From Ischnura elegans (taxonomy: Eukaryota > Arthropoda > Insecta > Odonata > Coenagrionidae): DNA of 64,000 bases. Below, piece by piece: positions 1 to 11,442 of this stretch. A model generated the notes under the pieces. The model was not told the DNA's origin and made no database searches. It saw only the letters and a list, made by a program, of their open reading frames with translations. Numbering within the stretch: position 1 is the first letter of the stretch; each line of letters starts with the position of its first letter. The position numbers were made by a program, and so were the translations under genes. The stretch spans positions 137,900,972 to 137,964,971 of the forward strand of contig NC_060248.1 of assembly GCF_921293095.1 (NCBI RefSeq). Direction: 5' to 3'.

Positions 1-208
1 TGGTGTGAAGAGCTTTTTCCGGCTGTCAGTAGGGAAAATATTGAGTATCCTTTTATGGATTTCCCCTAGGGAACCATGTATTTCTGCTAAACAGGAATAT
101 GGCGGACGGGGTAAAGTGCCACGCCCCCCGCCTTCACTTTCCTATCGTGGGAGGGGTAGATAACGCCCTCTCAAGAAGACTTATGGTAAAAGCAAACGAC
201 TTCAACAA

Positions 209-1499
209 TAGGCATGGGCAAAAATAGCGGTATTCGGTAGTACCGAGTACTATTTTTTTTCTATTTCGGTAGTACTGGCCAGTATTTTTTTAGCGGTACC
301 ACCGGAGTACCGGTACTAGAAATAGCGGTACTTCGACGGCGCTGCAAACTTGTGTGTTACCAATCAACTACCTACCCAGCTACTTAAACAATTGAGTGTG
401 GATAATATATCAAGCTTGTATTTAAGCGCACTAAAAATAATACCATCTATTTATTTTAATTTCAACAGATAATGTAAGCAATTATACAATTGGTCAACGT
501 AGGAAGAGACTGAAGAATAGCGATGCTCTAATGATATAGGCATTTCTATCAAGCTTAAGCTTGTTTACACTGGTTATCAACTTTTTTAATATATTAGCAA
601 TGTTCATCCGTTTCTCGTTTTTGTACATACAACCAGCCAAGTGAACCACCAAAAGAAGGCCAAATTAATTTTGCCTCTTAATTATTAACACTTCTTCCTT
701 AGTTTATTTCTTGTTTTCTTATGATTTAACGGTACTTCTACAAAAACTGAGTTCGACACAAATGTTATAATTATTGATATAGACGATATTTATTTACTCA
801 AATAAGGCAAGAAAAGTCAAAGTTATGGAAGTCCACTCATGTATTTCTTCCTTGACAAAAATGGAACAGCGACCTACACGTCAAATTTTATTCGATCGCA
901 GTATTTTAGCCATAACTAACACCGATTCTTGTAGTGTAAAGTCATAAAATTAAATGTCTTAATACTAGAGGAGCTTTTTCTAGGTAATCTCAGGCTGCAA
1001 ACGTAAGCTCTGTGAATAAGAAGACTTTTCAACATAAGTTTTTGGCAGAAGACGTTTCTAATGTTGGTCTCGAGTCCGAAAAAAACCGGTGGCTCTAGGA
1101 AAACAAGTCATCTGATAGAGTTCCCGAGAGAACGTCACACCTCATGCACGCAAGGAAAACACCAAATTTAATGGTATGCACCAAAATCATCACCATTAAA
1201 AACTTCATCGCTATCACCCTTCTCTCTATTAGAGATCTAGCCTCCATGTATTTTTCCGACAAATTTTCGTAAAAAATCCAATTAATGATTTTTTCGGTGC
1301 ATTCTTCCTGTATGTTACGCTAATTTGCCGAAATACCGGACAATTAGGATAAATCAAACGTTAAATCTCAACTTATTTACATATTTTATCAATTCTGAAA
1401 GTACTGGCATACCGGTATTTTTTCGCGGGTACTACCGAGACAGTACTATTATTGCTTTTTAAAACTCGTCACAAAAATACCGGTACTTTTTCTTGCCTA
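209..1499. mobile_element. Non-autonomous hAT element with 8-bp target duplication
   Basis: The element is flanked by an exact 8-bp direct repeat, TTCAACAA, at 201-208 and 1500-1507. Its left end begins TAGGCATGGGCAAAAA and its right end finishes in TTGCCTA, an imperfect inverted match. Just inside both ends lie degenerate inverted motifs built on GGTACC, GGTAGTACC and ACCGGTA. An 8-bp duplication with short TIRs near a TGGGCAAA core is the hallmark of hAT transposons. The 1.29-kb interior is A+T-rich and I see no transposase reading frame, so I infer a non-autonomous derivative mobilised in trans. The right TIR has decayed more than the left. Confidence rests on the exact 8-bp duplication at both ends. 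Confidence 0.82.
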
Positions 1500-1500
1500 T

Positions 1501-2605
1501 TCAACAAGGGTAAACGCCAGCGGTGGGGACCGTAGGGATTGAGGGTATAGGGCGGGTAGCGCGGGGGGCGGGAACGAGTTGGCTGGTTGAGGGGACGGGG
1601 AAGCACGTGAGGGGGGGGCAAAGGGCGGGGAGGGGTGGGTTTTTCGCTGCGTGGTTACGCAGGTGGCCGGGAGGGGTATAGGGAGGTAGGCGGAGCACTC
1701 GGCGGGGAAGGGCGGCGGAGGGGGGCGGATAAGCACGGGAGGGGAGGGCGGAGGAAGAGATTCTCGGAGGAGGTGGCTTTGACTGCGGAGGGATCAGGGA
1801 AGGGGAGATAGTGCCTCAGTCTGTGCCGGCGGCCGCGAGTGAGAGGAAGGGTCGTCCGCGGACTTGCTTGTTCGTCAGGTGCCGTGGTGTTGTTGATGTT
1901 TTTGTTTTCGCGGCGTGGTTCTTTTTTTTTCGTCCGGTCCCCGTGTCGGGCACGGAAGTGTTACCGGCTACTGTGCCGATTGGGAGAAGAGCACCACCAC
2001 GATGTGTTTCGAGTGTTGTTGTGTGATTCATGGACTATGACCCCCCACTAGCCTGAGCGGACGGAGTATCGGAGTGGTGTTCTCGTGCTGTCATTAACTG
2101 TGATTTTCCTCCTGGACCCACTGTTGGAAGATTGCAGTCTAAACGACGGGGAAGAGATAGGAAACTAGTGGTGTGCGAACTTCCTATGAGACATTTTTCT
2201 TCGTGGAAGTGAGATAGGAAAAAATAGATCTTTCGTGCCATTTCGATATCGTTGGGGTAAACACGGGCAGTTTTTGCTGTCAGGTTTGTTTGATGTCGGC
2301 GACGGATTAATAAGGTACTTGATGTCGGCCTTATCTTGTTGTGACTGTCCCTCGCCTCTTTGAACCTAAGCGTGGCCGCTTTGTGACTCATCCTTATTCC
2401 TGTGACACCTCTTTGTGTTTGGTGAAATTCAAGCTCTCGAAGACGTCAAGAACGGCATAAACCATATCTATGTAACCCCTGCGTGTGAATCCTCCGTAAG
2501 ATTGAAGACACCTGCTCACGGAGGCTTCCCTCCCGCCAGACAGTTCCCGATCGCCCGTTGCGCCTAGGGGCGCGAATACTCCAGGGTTTAACTTCTAAAT
2601 TCAGG
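1501..2605 (+). promoter_or_regulatory. GC-rich, CpG-rich block; possible promoter and 5' exon
   Basis: From about 1510 to 2050 the base composition changes abruptly from A+T-rich to strongly G+C-rich with many CpG dinucleotides. G-runs dominate before 1800 and mixed CpG sequence follows. The block starts immediately after the hAT target duplication. A consensus-like 5' splice site (CAG|GTAAAT) lies at about 2602-2608. It could be a CpG-rich promoter with a noncoding first exon read rightward, but I see no convincing coding sequence: the short open frames are low complexity or antisense mirrors. Transcript evidence would be needed to call a gene. Confidence 0.3.
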
Positions 2606-3178
2606 TAAATTCATCATGTAGCCATTTCATCACCATCACAAGTTTAGATAAAGTATTTCTAATTTTAAGATTGTGCACATTGAATTCTTTAAAAATTTAA
2701 CCATGTATCTTTTTTGCGTATAGATATTACCTTTGTATTTTTCATAAATTTATCTTGGAATTAAATAATGACGACAGGACTCGTACTCTGCAGTGTGCGC
2801 ATACAGTCTGACAAATTAACTACGGAACGAGTAATTTTATGACGTACTTTTTATCTAAATTTCCGCATTTTCATATTTTTAAATGTGGTATGTGACGAAA
2901 TCAAGTGACTCAGTGCGGTTGTGTAGTTGATGCGGCATTTCTACTCGTGCTAATGAACGCGTATTTTTATTGACTATTGATACTTGGGAGCAGTAGTCGG
3001 TTTCCGTTCCATATCAGTGGTACGTATTCAAATCAGTAATGGAAAGATTCAATAATCTAAATAGCATTATCTTCATTATAACTCTCTTTAGATTAAGTGT
3101 TAAATAGTCGAGGGATGTAATATTCGTGGGGCAAAGTAATATATTCTGGAGGCCCCTGTTTGTTAACCTTTAATTATC
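2606..3178. other. Unannotated A+T-rich stretch
   Basis: I see no open frame of coding character, no repeat ends and no RNA gene in this interval. Confidence 0.5.
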
Positions 3179-3179
3179 T

Positions 3180-6100
3180 ACATCTATATGATACCCCGCA
3201 AGCCGCCTAAAAGGCGTGTGGCAGGGGGTGTTAGGACACCAGCCGTTTCCAGCTAAAAAAATAAATAAATGAAGTACTCTAACGAGGTTGGTACTAGCGT
3301 TTATTAAAGTCCTTTATGGTTCGGGGGAAAAACGAATTCCTATATCTATCCGTTCGGCAAAACACCTCTCTTAATTTATCGCTTCTATCGTACCTGGAAA
3401 TATGGTGTGGCTCTAATATTATGTTCTCTGTGTCGGTCTCAAAGATATCCATTCTCAATTGTTCAAGCAATCTGAGCCTAGCGCGCAGCCTCCGAGTCTT
3501 CAATGGCTCCCAGCCTAATTCGCTTAACATCTGGGTAACGGTGTCTGTACGTCCGTAGCAGTTTTTGACGAAACGCGCAGCCTTCCTTTGTATTTTATTC
3601 AGTTCGCGGATTAAGTTTTTCTGCACGGGATCCCATACGCTCGCTGCATATTCAAGGTGCGGTCGGACGAGAGCGAAATAGCACCTTTCATTCACATTCT
3701 CATCCGAAAATCTTCCCACAGTACGCTTGACGAATCCTAATTTCTTCAGGGCTATGCCGCAAATATGCTTTATATGTGTACCCCACGTGAGGTTCGAGGT
3801 TATCGTAACTCCCAGGTATTTCACTTCGTCTGTTTCCTTTATGTTAATACCATCCACTGCATAAACATGGTTTGAGTTGGACGAATTTCGCAAGTAATGT
3901 AACGCCATGCATTTGCTCAGATTAAGTTTGAGTCCCCACTCTAGGCTCCACAAATGAACGTTGTTCAGGTCAGATGATAGAATTTCATAGTCAGAGTGAT
4001 CACAAATTTCGCGATAGATGACAGCGTCGTCAGCAAATAAACGTATTTTACTGATAATGCGGGAGCAGAGATCATAAATGTATATAATGAACAACAGGGG
4101 GCCGATTACGCTTCCTTGTGGAACACCTGGTGTAACTTTTACAACCTCAGAGCTAATTCCGTCAAGAACTACCTTTTGTTTACGATCTCTGAGAAAGTCG
4201 CGTATCCAGTTTACAACTGCCTCGTTTAATCCGCATGAGTGTAATTTGTATAAAAGTTTGTTGTGAGGTACAGTGTCGAAAGCTTTCTTAAAATCTAGAA
4301 ATAGTGCGTCAACTTGTCTTTTCGATTCACCAGATTTTAAAACGTCGTGAAGAAAGAGCGCGAGCTGTGTTTCGCATGATCTACCTTATCGGAATCCGTG
4401 CTGACAGTCATGGAGGAAGTTACGTCTGTCCAAGAAAGTCATGATATTGCTAAGGATGATATGCTCAACTATCTTGCCAATAATCGATGTTATTGAAATC
4501 GGGCGGTAGTTGCCTGGGTCATGTCTGTTTCTCTTTTTGAATATGGGCGTAACGCTTGCAATTTTCCAGTCTAGCGGTAACTTCCCTTCGGAGAGTGACT
4601 AATTGAATATGATCTCTAAATAAGGTGCGATCTTTGGAGCCAACTCCTTGAGGACACGCGCGGGTATTCCCTCCGGACCCGGAGATTTACTATTCTTAAT
4701 GGATTGTAGTTGTTTAGTTATCCCATCACGTTGTATAGATATTTCTTCCATCGTTTCGTCAGTATGTGGGATGTCTAAATTGAATTGAGTATCGTCAGTA
4801 GTGTATACACTTTCGAAGTTGGAATTTAAAGAGTTAGCTTTGTCCATGTTTTCGGTGACAAGTTTACCATCTTTATCAAATAACGTTAATTCATAATAAT
4901 TAATAAATCATAATTTATCAAAGCTCTCTCGCGTACGACCAAAATGATTTCGGATTCTCTTCAAGTAATTCTCCAGGTACTCTTTTCTTAAACTTTCGCA
5001 TTGCAGTGCGCATTGATTTCTTGGTTATTGAGCGTTGTGCAGCGTAACTTTCTTTAGCTTCAAGTTCCTTCAATTTATTACGTGTCGTAATGGACTTTCT
5101 GTACAAGTTGTATAGTTTTCTCTGTTTCCTAAGTTCCCTTCTGACGTCGTTGTTGTACCAGCGAGGTTCCTTATTATCACCTTTCAGTTTTTGCGGAACA
5201 TGTTCGTTTATCGCTTGGCGCAGAATTTCTAAGAAGTTTTTCCATGTTACGTCTGTGCTTTGGTCCTTTGATGTAACTACGAATTTTTTGTAGGAGTCAT
5301 TAAGCATCTCGCCAAATTTTATGAAGTTGCATTTATCAAATAAATAAATATTGCGTTTCGGTTTTACGGCTGACACTACATCAATTTTTAACGTTGCAAA
5401 AATTACTCTGTGATCGCTTATACCGTCAATAATATCGATTTCTTTTATCAACTTAGGATGGCTTACTGCTATAAGGTCTAATATCTTATTTCCTCTCGTA
5501 GGCTTGTCAACTACTTGGGCAAGAGATTGATTTGCAAGCATGCTGAGTAATACTTCGCTGATTTCTCTATTCCTTGAATTCTGTTTTACAGTATAAGTAT
5601 CCCAGTTTATGGATGGAAGATTAAAAGCCCCCCCGACTATTACTATTACACTTTTACTGTCTCTCTGAGTAAATTCGGATATTTGATTTTCTAGAAGGTA
5701 CATATTATCGACTTCGGAGTTCGGCGGTCTATAAAAGGAGCAAACATGAATACTCCTTTTGTTTCGTTGTTTAATTGTACACCGTACGCTTTCTATTTCG
5801 TTGTCAATTATTTCGTGGGCGGCACTGTGTAAATGTGATTCAACTGCTATAAAAACTCCGCCACCTGTTCTATTGCGTCGATCGCATCTGTAAATTTTAT
5901 ACTGTGGAGGAAAAAACTTCGCTATCGCTTCTATCTTCCGTAAGCCAACTCTCTGTTCCCATGACCACGTCTGCGTTCTGAAAAATATGCTCGATGTCGG
6001 CGCGCTTGTTTTTTACGCTACGGCAATTACCTACAACAAGGTTAATGTCATATTTTGTAGTTAGAGTTTCGGTTGGTTCTTTTCCAAGCTTTTGTATACT

Positions 6101-6440
6101 CAGCGATTGAATTTTATTGGCAGTATTAATAATGTTTGACATCTTTTCTTTCTCTGGAGCACGCGTTTTGGGAATAATAACTCTATTTTCCGTCATGACC
6201 GATTCTAAGCTTACTTTCTTGTATCTGTCGCATTGCGGATTTCCTCGGAGGCTACGTTTAATTAAATCATTGATAGTCCCGCTAGATGACCTACCCTCTA
6301 GTCTAAAAAATACCTACAGTGCTCAAAAATCCTACGAGCGTTGTTACAGGGTTATTTTCACATTGCATATGTTCTTCTGTTCTTTATGTCCTTATCACTT
6401 CAAGGTCGGGGTCTTAATGGTCCCCGTTTGCTTCAGGCAT
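3180..6440 (-). pseudogene. Jockey-like non-LTR retrotransposon (LINE), broken ORF2
   Basis: Read on the minus strand, this is an ORF2 polyprotein of the jockey/CR1 type. The endonuclease comes first: NCRSVKNKRADIE near 6065 and SDHRVIFATL near 5425. The reverse transcriptase follows: SPGPEGIPARVL near 4680, HGFR near 4390, FKKAFDTVPHNKL near 4280, GVPQGSVIGPLL near 4120 and the catalytic FADD near 4035. The C-terminal segment (LEYAASVWDP, KAARFVKNCYGRTD) ends at 3294. It is not functional. A frameshift splits the endonuclease near 5910, in-frame stops occur near 4605 and 4386, and the conserved endonuclease Asp in the VGGDFNLP motif is Ala (VGGAFNLP, near 5630). The 3' UTR at 3180-3260 has a hairpin of the form CCGCAAGCCGCC/GGCGTGTGGCAGG and ends in a short ATGTAG-type repeat. 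The 5' end is unclear beyond about 6440 and no ORF1 is recognisable, so the copy is probably 5'-truncated. Confidence 0.9.
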
Positions 6441-6444
6441 TAAT

Positions 6445-9400
6445 GCTGGTAACGGCTGATGCTTTGATATGAAGTTGAATTGTGTACATTGGCGGGGATT
6501 GCTAGTAACTCTTTTGAAGAGACTGCGTTTATGGATAATTAATATAACATGCAGTGATAATAACACAACTTTTTTTTGTAGAATGGTAAGTTAGAAAATA
6601 TAATCAGTGGAATTTCCATGGCCGGTTTAATGGATGTCTTATATTGAGTATATTTAAATTTTTACCAAGTATAGATAATAATCCACGTTAATTTTTGCAC
6701 GTCTGTCGAGGTTAAAAATACGGTTCAGCTTCTATTAAATTGGTAGCCACATATTACACCTCGTTTTGAGAATCGGTCAGCGTAAATTTGGATTCTAGTT
6801 CTGAGGCGCTGCAGCGCGCTGTAGTAGCGGATTTGGTGTTTTAATGTGAATGGTTTTTTAGTTTAATTTGGAATATTTAAAGAATCTGTATGACTAGTCA
6901 AGGTTGGTCACGACCAGGGGTTGAGAAATATTTTCATTCGATCTGTGATATCCTGCTACCGGTGGTAAACTGTTTTATTTCAATTTTGGATTTGCATTTA
7001 AACTCTGTCGTCAGCCGTAAGAATGTGTGCACAGGAAGATGAAAAACGAGAAGTTTAGATATGAATGCTAATCTCGCTAGATATAAATTAATCAGGGCAT
7101 AAGTTTTCTGAATTAGAAATGTATCGCCATGCGAGTTTGAGGACATTTTTGTTTTTGCATGGATTTCTTGACATAAAAAACAGTCTCTTCAAGTAATTTC
7201 CTTTTTTGCGCGTTCATTGGATATTAGCCAAAGAATCGGTGAATTGTATAGCTGTTAGTTCAACCCTAAATTCAAAATTTGAACGGTTAAGCTACATGAA
7301 TACTTTTGAAGGTCAACGTAATTTTCCCCTGCGGCGTTAAGCGTGAATCTACCTGATTAACCGGTTGTCCTAAGGGCAAATAACGGAAAAATAACTCCCC
7401 GGTCATAAAAATTGCACTCCCTAGTAATTCAAGGAGACATTTAAACGAGACAGCTCTAATAACCGGACTCATTGTAAGGTCCTTTAATGTAGAAATGTAT
7501 GCTTTGCGATTAAGCCCTATATCAATTACTATGTTTATACTTTTTCGTGAACCGTAGTCGAAGATTTTCTCATTATCGCCTAAATATGAGAGCATTATTG
7601 AAGTTGATCAATCCTGCAATGAAATTTTTCTCTATTTTCTTTGTGATTTAGTCCCGTTATTTTTTCACTTCGTCTAGCTGCTTCTGCAAGAAGTTTATGT
7701 TTTTGTCGCTTGGATTCCTTTCACCCCTTTTCGAGTCTTCTTCATGTATTTTTCATTCGGTCGTTGAGTTCACCAACTCAAAGTACAACCCGTGACTTTT
7801 TTTATTTATCTTTAATCTGTATAAATGGCTGAGCACCGATTACCATTGCCTTTAACGCAACATTTTTTCAATTTTTACTGTTTTTTCAAGTCCTGCTCAC
7901 TCCTTCCGCCTCGTGGGCTCATTCGTTGTCTATCTCATCGCCCTCAGCGGTGACCATTTCGAGGATTTCTCATCCACCGCCCCCCATTCGCCATCGCTTT
8001 CGTGAACATCTGCATGTGGAGTCAAGGCAACCAAGCCACCCTCGTGGCCATTTCAGATCGTAATTACTCTGATCGTTACCTGGTCATTGGTGAGCTAGCA
8101 CGACTAGATAGTAGAACTCTCCTTCTCGAGCCCTACGTGAACTATTTTCTCCTAGCATCGATCTACTTTGAGTTATATTTCCACTTACTACTAGTTTGTT
8201 AAAAGTAAGATTTTTTTATCTACGCATACGAAATTGGTACATCGTAATATGAAAATGCTCATTCATTTCCCTCAACACTTTCCCTAAGGTATATTATTGG
8301 AATTCGTTTTCCCGTGGAAAAATAAAAGAAACACTTGAGCAAAAGTTAGAAGTCAGTCTAATCACCTTAACTACGACTTGATTTGCTGTTACATTAACTG
8401 GCTAATGGCTCGTCTCCAAGCACCTCCCGCAATATGCGTATTGAGGCGGGGTAGTGTAAAGATGAAAAGGTAAAAGAATGACATTTTTCTAACATCATAC
8501 GAAATTCTTCAATCTTCGATATTTTGCTCCGTTTTTGTTTGGATAAATATTTTTCTGCAACTGCTTCCTAAGTTATGTTTCACTGAAAAGGAAGAGGTTG
8601 AGCTGAGAGTCTTATCTTTTTTAATCATGAATATTTTAACATGCATTCCTTTGTTTAACGACATTAATTTAATGTTTGAATTAAAATTCTCTGCTTGCAT
8701 GGGGGAGTATTCAAAGAAATTTTCCAGTATTTGCTATATTTTCGTAGAAATTCGGTTGTGAACACCCGATATTATGGAGTTCAGTTTTTAATAAATAAGG
8801 AGAGCGTGCATTGGAATTTGCATTAAAATTTTATCCTCCCTTTTTTACTCGTCACTAATTGGCTGATGAGGATTCAAAGGACATCTACCAGTGGCAAAAA
8901 AGCAAGTCCCACAAAGACGGACCAATGACTGTATGGGAAAAAATAGTTGAAAACGATTCGTCCTCACTGTAAGTACTTTCAGCTCTTCCGATTACCTATG
9001 AAAGAGAACGATAGGTACAGATGACTACTCTTTTCCGTTTTTATTTTAATAGAACTAAGGTGAATGAAAGGTATTTTATTGTAACAAAATTATTTTATGT
9101 ACTTAAATGGAACGGATTGCTTTCACTTAAATTGTACGAAAAATTTTCATGGTGGATTACCAACACATTGCTACCAACTTGTCAATAGTAACTATGTGAT
9201 TGCCTAATATGTGACACATTTGAGTTGATCGACATGTTGCTACAGTGGCATATTCTTTAGCGCGTGTTAATAAAGTTTGGGTTCCAAGTTGGTTGGTGTG
9301 GAATGGATATGTTTTTAGAAGGGATTGGATGCTTAGAAAGTGTAACGAGATAGAAATTTGCAAACGGTTTGCCGCCCTATCTTACTCGGCGCCGCTAAAG

Positions 9401-10630
9401 GCTTTACTGTGTTCCGAAACGAGCTTCGTTCGGGTCGCTTTCTCCTCCATTACATTCGCTCTTGAATTGAAGGGGTGAATGGAAAAACTCCCTCCTAATC
9501 CAATAACGCGCTTGGCTGTACATACTCCTTTGCAGGGACGGCTTTGGAGACTTTGGCTTCGTCGAGTATTCCAATCGACTTGAAAATATCATTTACTCTA
9601 CGGGAAGATCATAGGCGTCGTCATCAAGTTCACTTTTTTATGTCGGTGACCCTGACTTACTCGCATGATCATTCATTCACGGATTTTTGTGTCTTATCTC
9701 ATAATAGCATTAAGATGAGGACAAGTTTTGCTCTTTATTTCTTACTGATTTCTTCATAACTTTGGTCAATGGTCAAAAAATATCTATTTGTTGTTTTTAT
9801 GATTTAATGATATATGACCTATACTACAGGAATTTTTTATTATTAATTAAAAAAGGTTAAGATAAGAGAAAAAAGAAAATCTATTAAAAGCTTTTAGGAA
9901 AATAGTTGATTGTAATCTATTCATCTATGTATTTTTCATTTTATAATGAAATTAAGACGCTTTTCCAAATTTTCTTGATATTGTTAACCATAAGAGTCAA
10001 TTTTGTCCAAGGCTTGGCGGAATTTGGTTGGAATGATCTAAAAAAGGAACATATGCATAACACGTGAATGCGTTCACTAAACTGTAATTGCCTATTCATA
10101 GTGCCGCAATAGACGCTATTACAATCAACTCATTTCACGAAATTGGTCTGGCAATTTATAGAAACAAATAGTGACTTAAAACTTTTGTTATTTTTTTGTT
10201 TCAATGACTGTTTTTAATAGAATAAATTGACATATTTTATCAATGATTGGCAATAGAATTTTAAGGCCTCTGTTTATTCTTAAATGCTTGTACTAAATGT
10301 TGCAGTACTGATTGTCTTTGGACCTTCGTTACCACGGAAAATGTAGAAGTATGAATCTATGCGGATCTACCTTATGATAAAGGTGTGACTGTCAAATTAG
10401 CGTCCTTCTCAGACCGACCAAATAGCAAATATGTAATACGATTTGAAAATATATTTAATTGCATCTCGTTATTAGCACCTATCCCTCGCGAGTACAATTA
10501 TAGAGGATGAAACTATTGGTTTGACGTGCTCCGGTTGCTAATGTTCTGTTTGTTATATTTCGAAAAAAAGCAATTTTTTTGTGTGCTAAATTTTCTTTTC
10601 TTATCTCTATATCGACGTAATTGAAACTTT
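6445..10630. other. Unannotated A+T-rich stretch
   Basis: About 4.2 kb without a recognisable gene, RNA or transposon end. Several short open frames are present (for example 7287-7595 on the minus strand) but none has coding character or a motif I recognise. It may be ancient repeat sequence or intron or intergenic DNA. Confidence 0.5.
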
Positions 10631-10639
10631 TTCCCTTAA

Positions 10640-10830
10640 TTAATTTTCAATGTCTACCTGCACCCGAAAACAGTATATTTGAGCCTTGCCAATGAATGCC
10701 TATACCCAAAGTATAAAAATGTTTCCCTCTTGGGGCTCGAACCCTCGTTCTGCGGAAAAGGCTAGGAAATAAGTTGGTTGGATCCGAGGCCGCCAATGCT
10801 GAATGCATCGTCAAATATTCTCCAAAATGC
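10640..10830 (-). mobile_element. tRNA-derived SINE, copy 1
   Basis: On the minus strand a polymerase III B-box-like sequence, GGTTCGAGCC, lies at 10734-10743, preceded by a tRNA-like head (about 10750-10820) and followed by a body with the motif CTGTTTTCGGG near 10665. The same CTGTTTTCGGG motif and B-box arrangement recur in the copy at 22640-22825. That supports one SINE family rather than a tRNA gene, since no cloverleaf can be completed. The boundaries are approximate. Confidence 0.6.
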
Positions 10831-11442
10831 TCGCTGTTTTGATATGGCACTTCGGAAGGCGTAGGAGAAACTCTCCTGGCATGGGGAGAAGCCTGCATAT
10901 TTCATCGAGAAAATAATTAACCGTCAAACAAGAGGGTTTTGGAAAAGTTTTCATTTGTCGGGTGAATGTGGGGCAGTGGCTCCCTTTGGGTAGGTGACCG
11001 TGAAGTTAGTTGGGCGCTCCTCGAGACGCCTCGCTTTAACCCTCGCCACCTGTTACTAAAAAAATTACGTCCTACCTACTTGGGGTCTTTTTTGACCCCA
11101 TCGTGGATATTATTTTTTTTAATGAAAAATAATACTCCAATGACTTATATTAATGAGTATTTTATTTGAACACATAACAGGTCAATTAACAGAAAAATCC
11201 CACTCCAATATATACATTGGATAATTTACAAAAAATTAAAAATATTACAATTTTTAGAATTGAATGAGGACACAATAGAACTACATATTTAAGTACATAG
11301 TTTGATTATCTGAATGCATATTTTTAAAAGTTAACATTTGAACTGTAATTTTAAAACTTTGTTATTACAATTTACAAAGAAATGGTAATAAAAATAAAAT
11401 ATTTTAACAAATTCTGATGACTCAAAATATTTGTGGCAAATT

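Noticed and set aside
1497-2051. Several short open frames in the GC-rich block
   Set aside because: Low-complexity Pro/Arg-rich products on overlapping frames of both strands; compositional.
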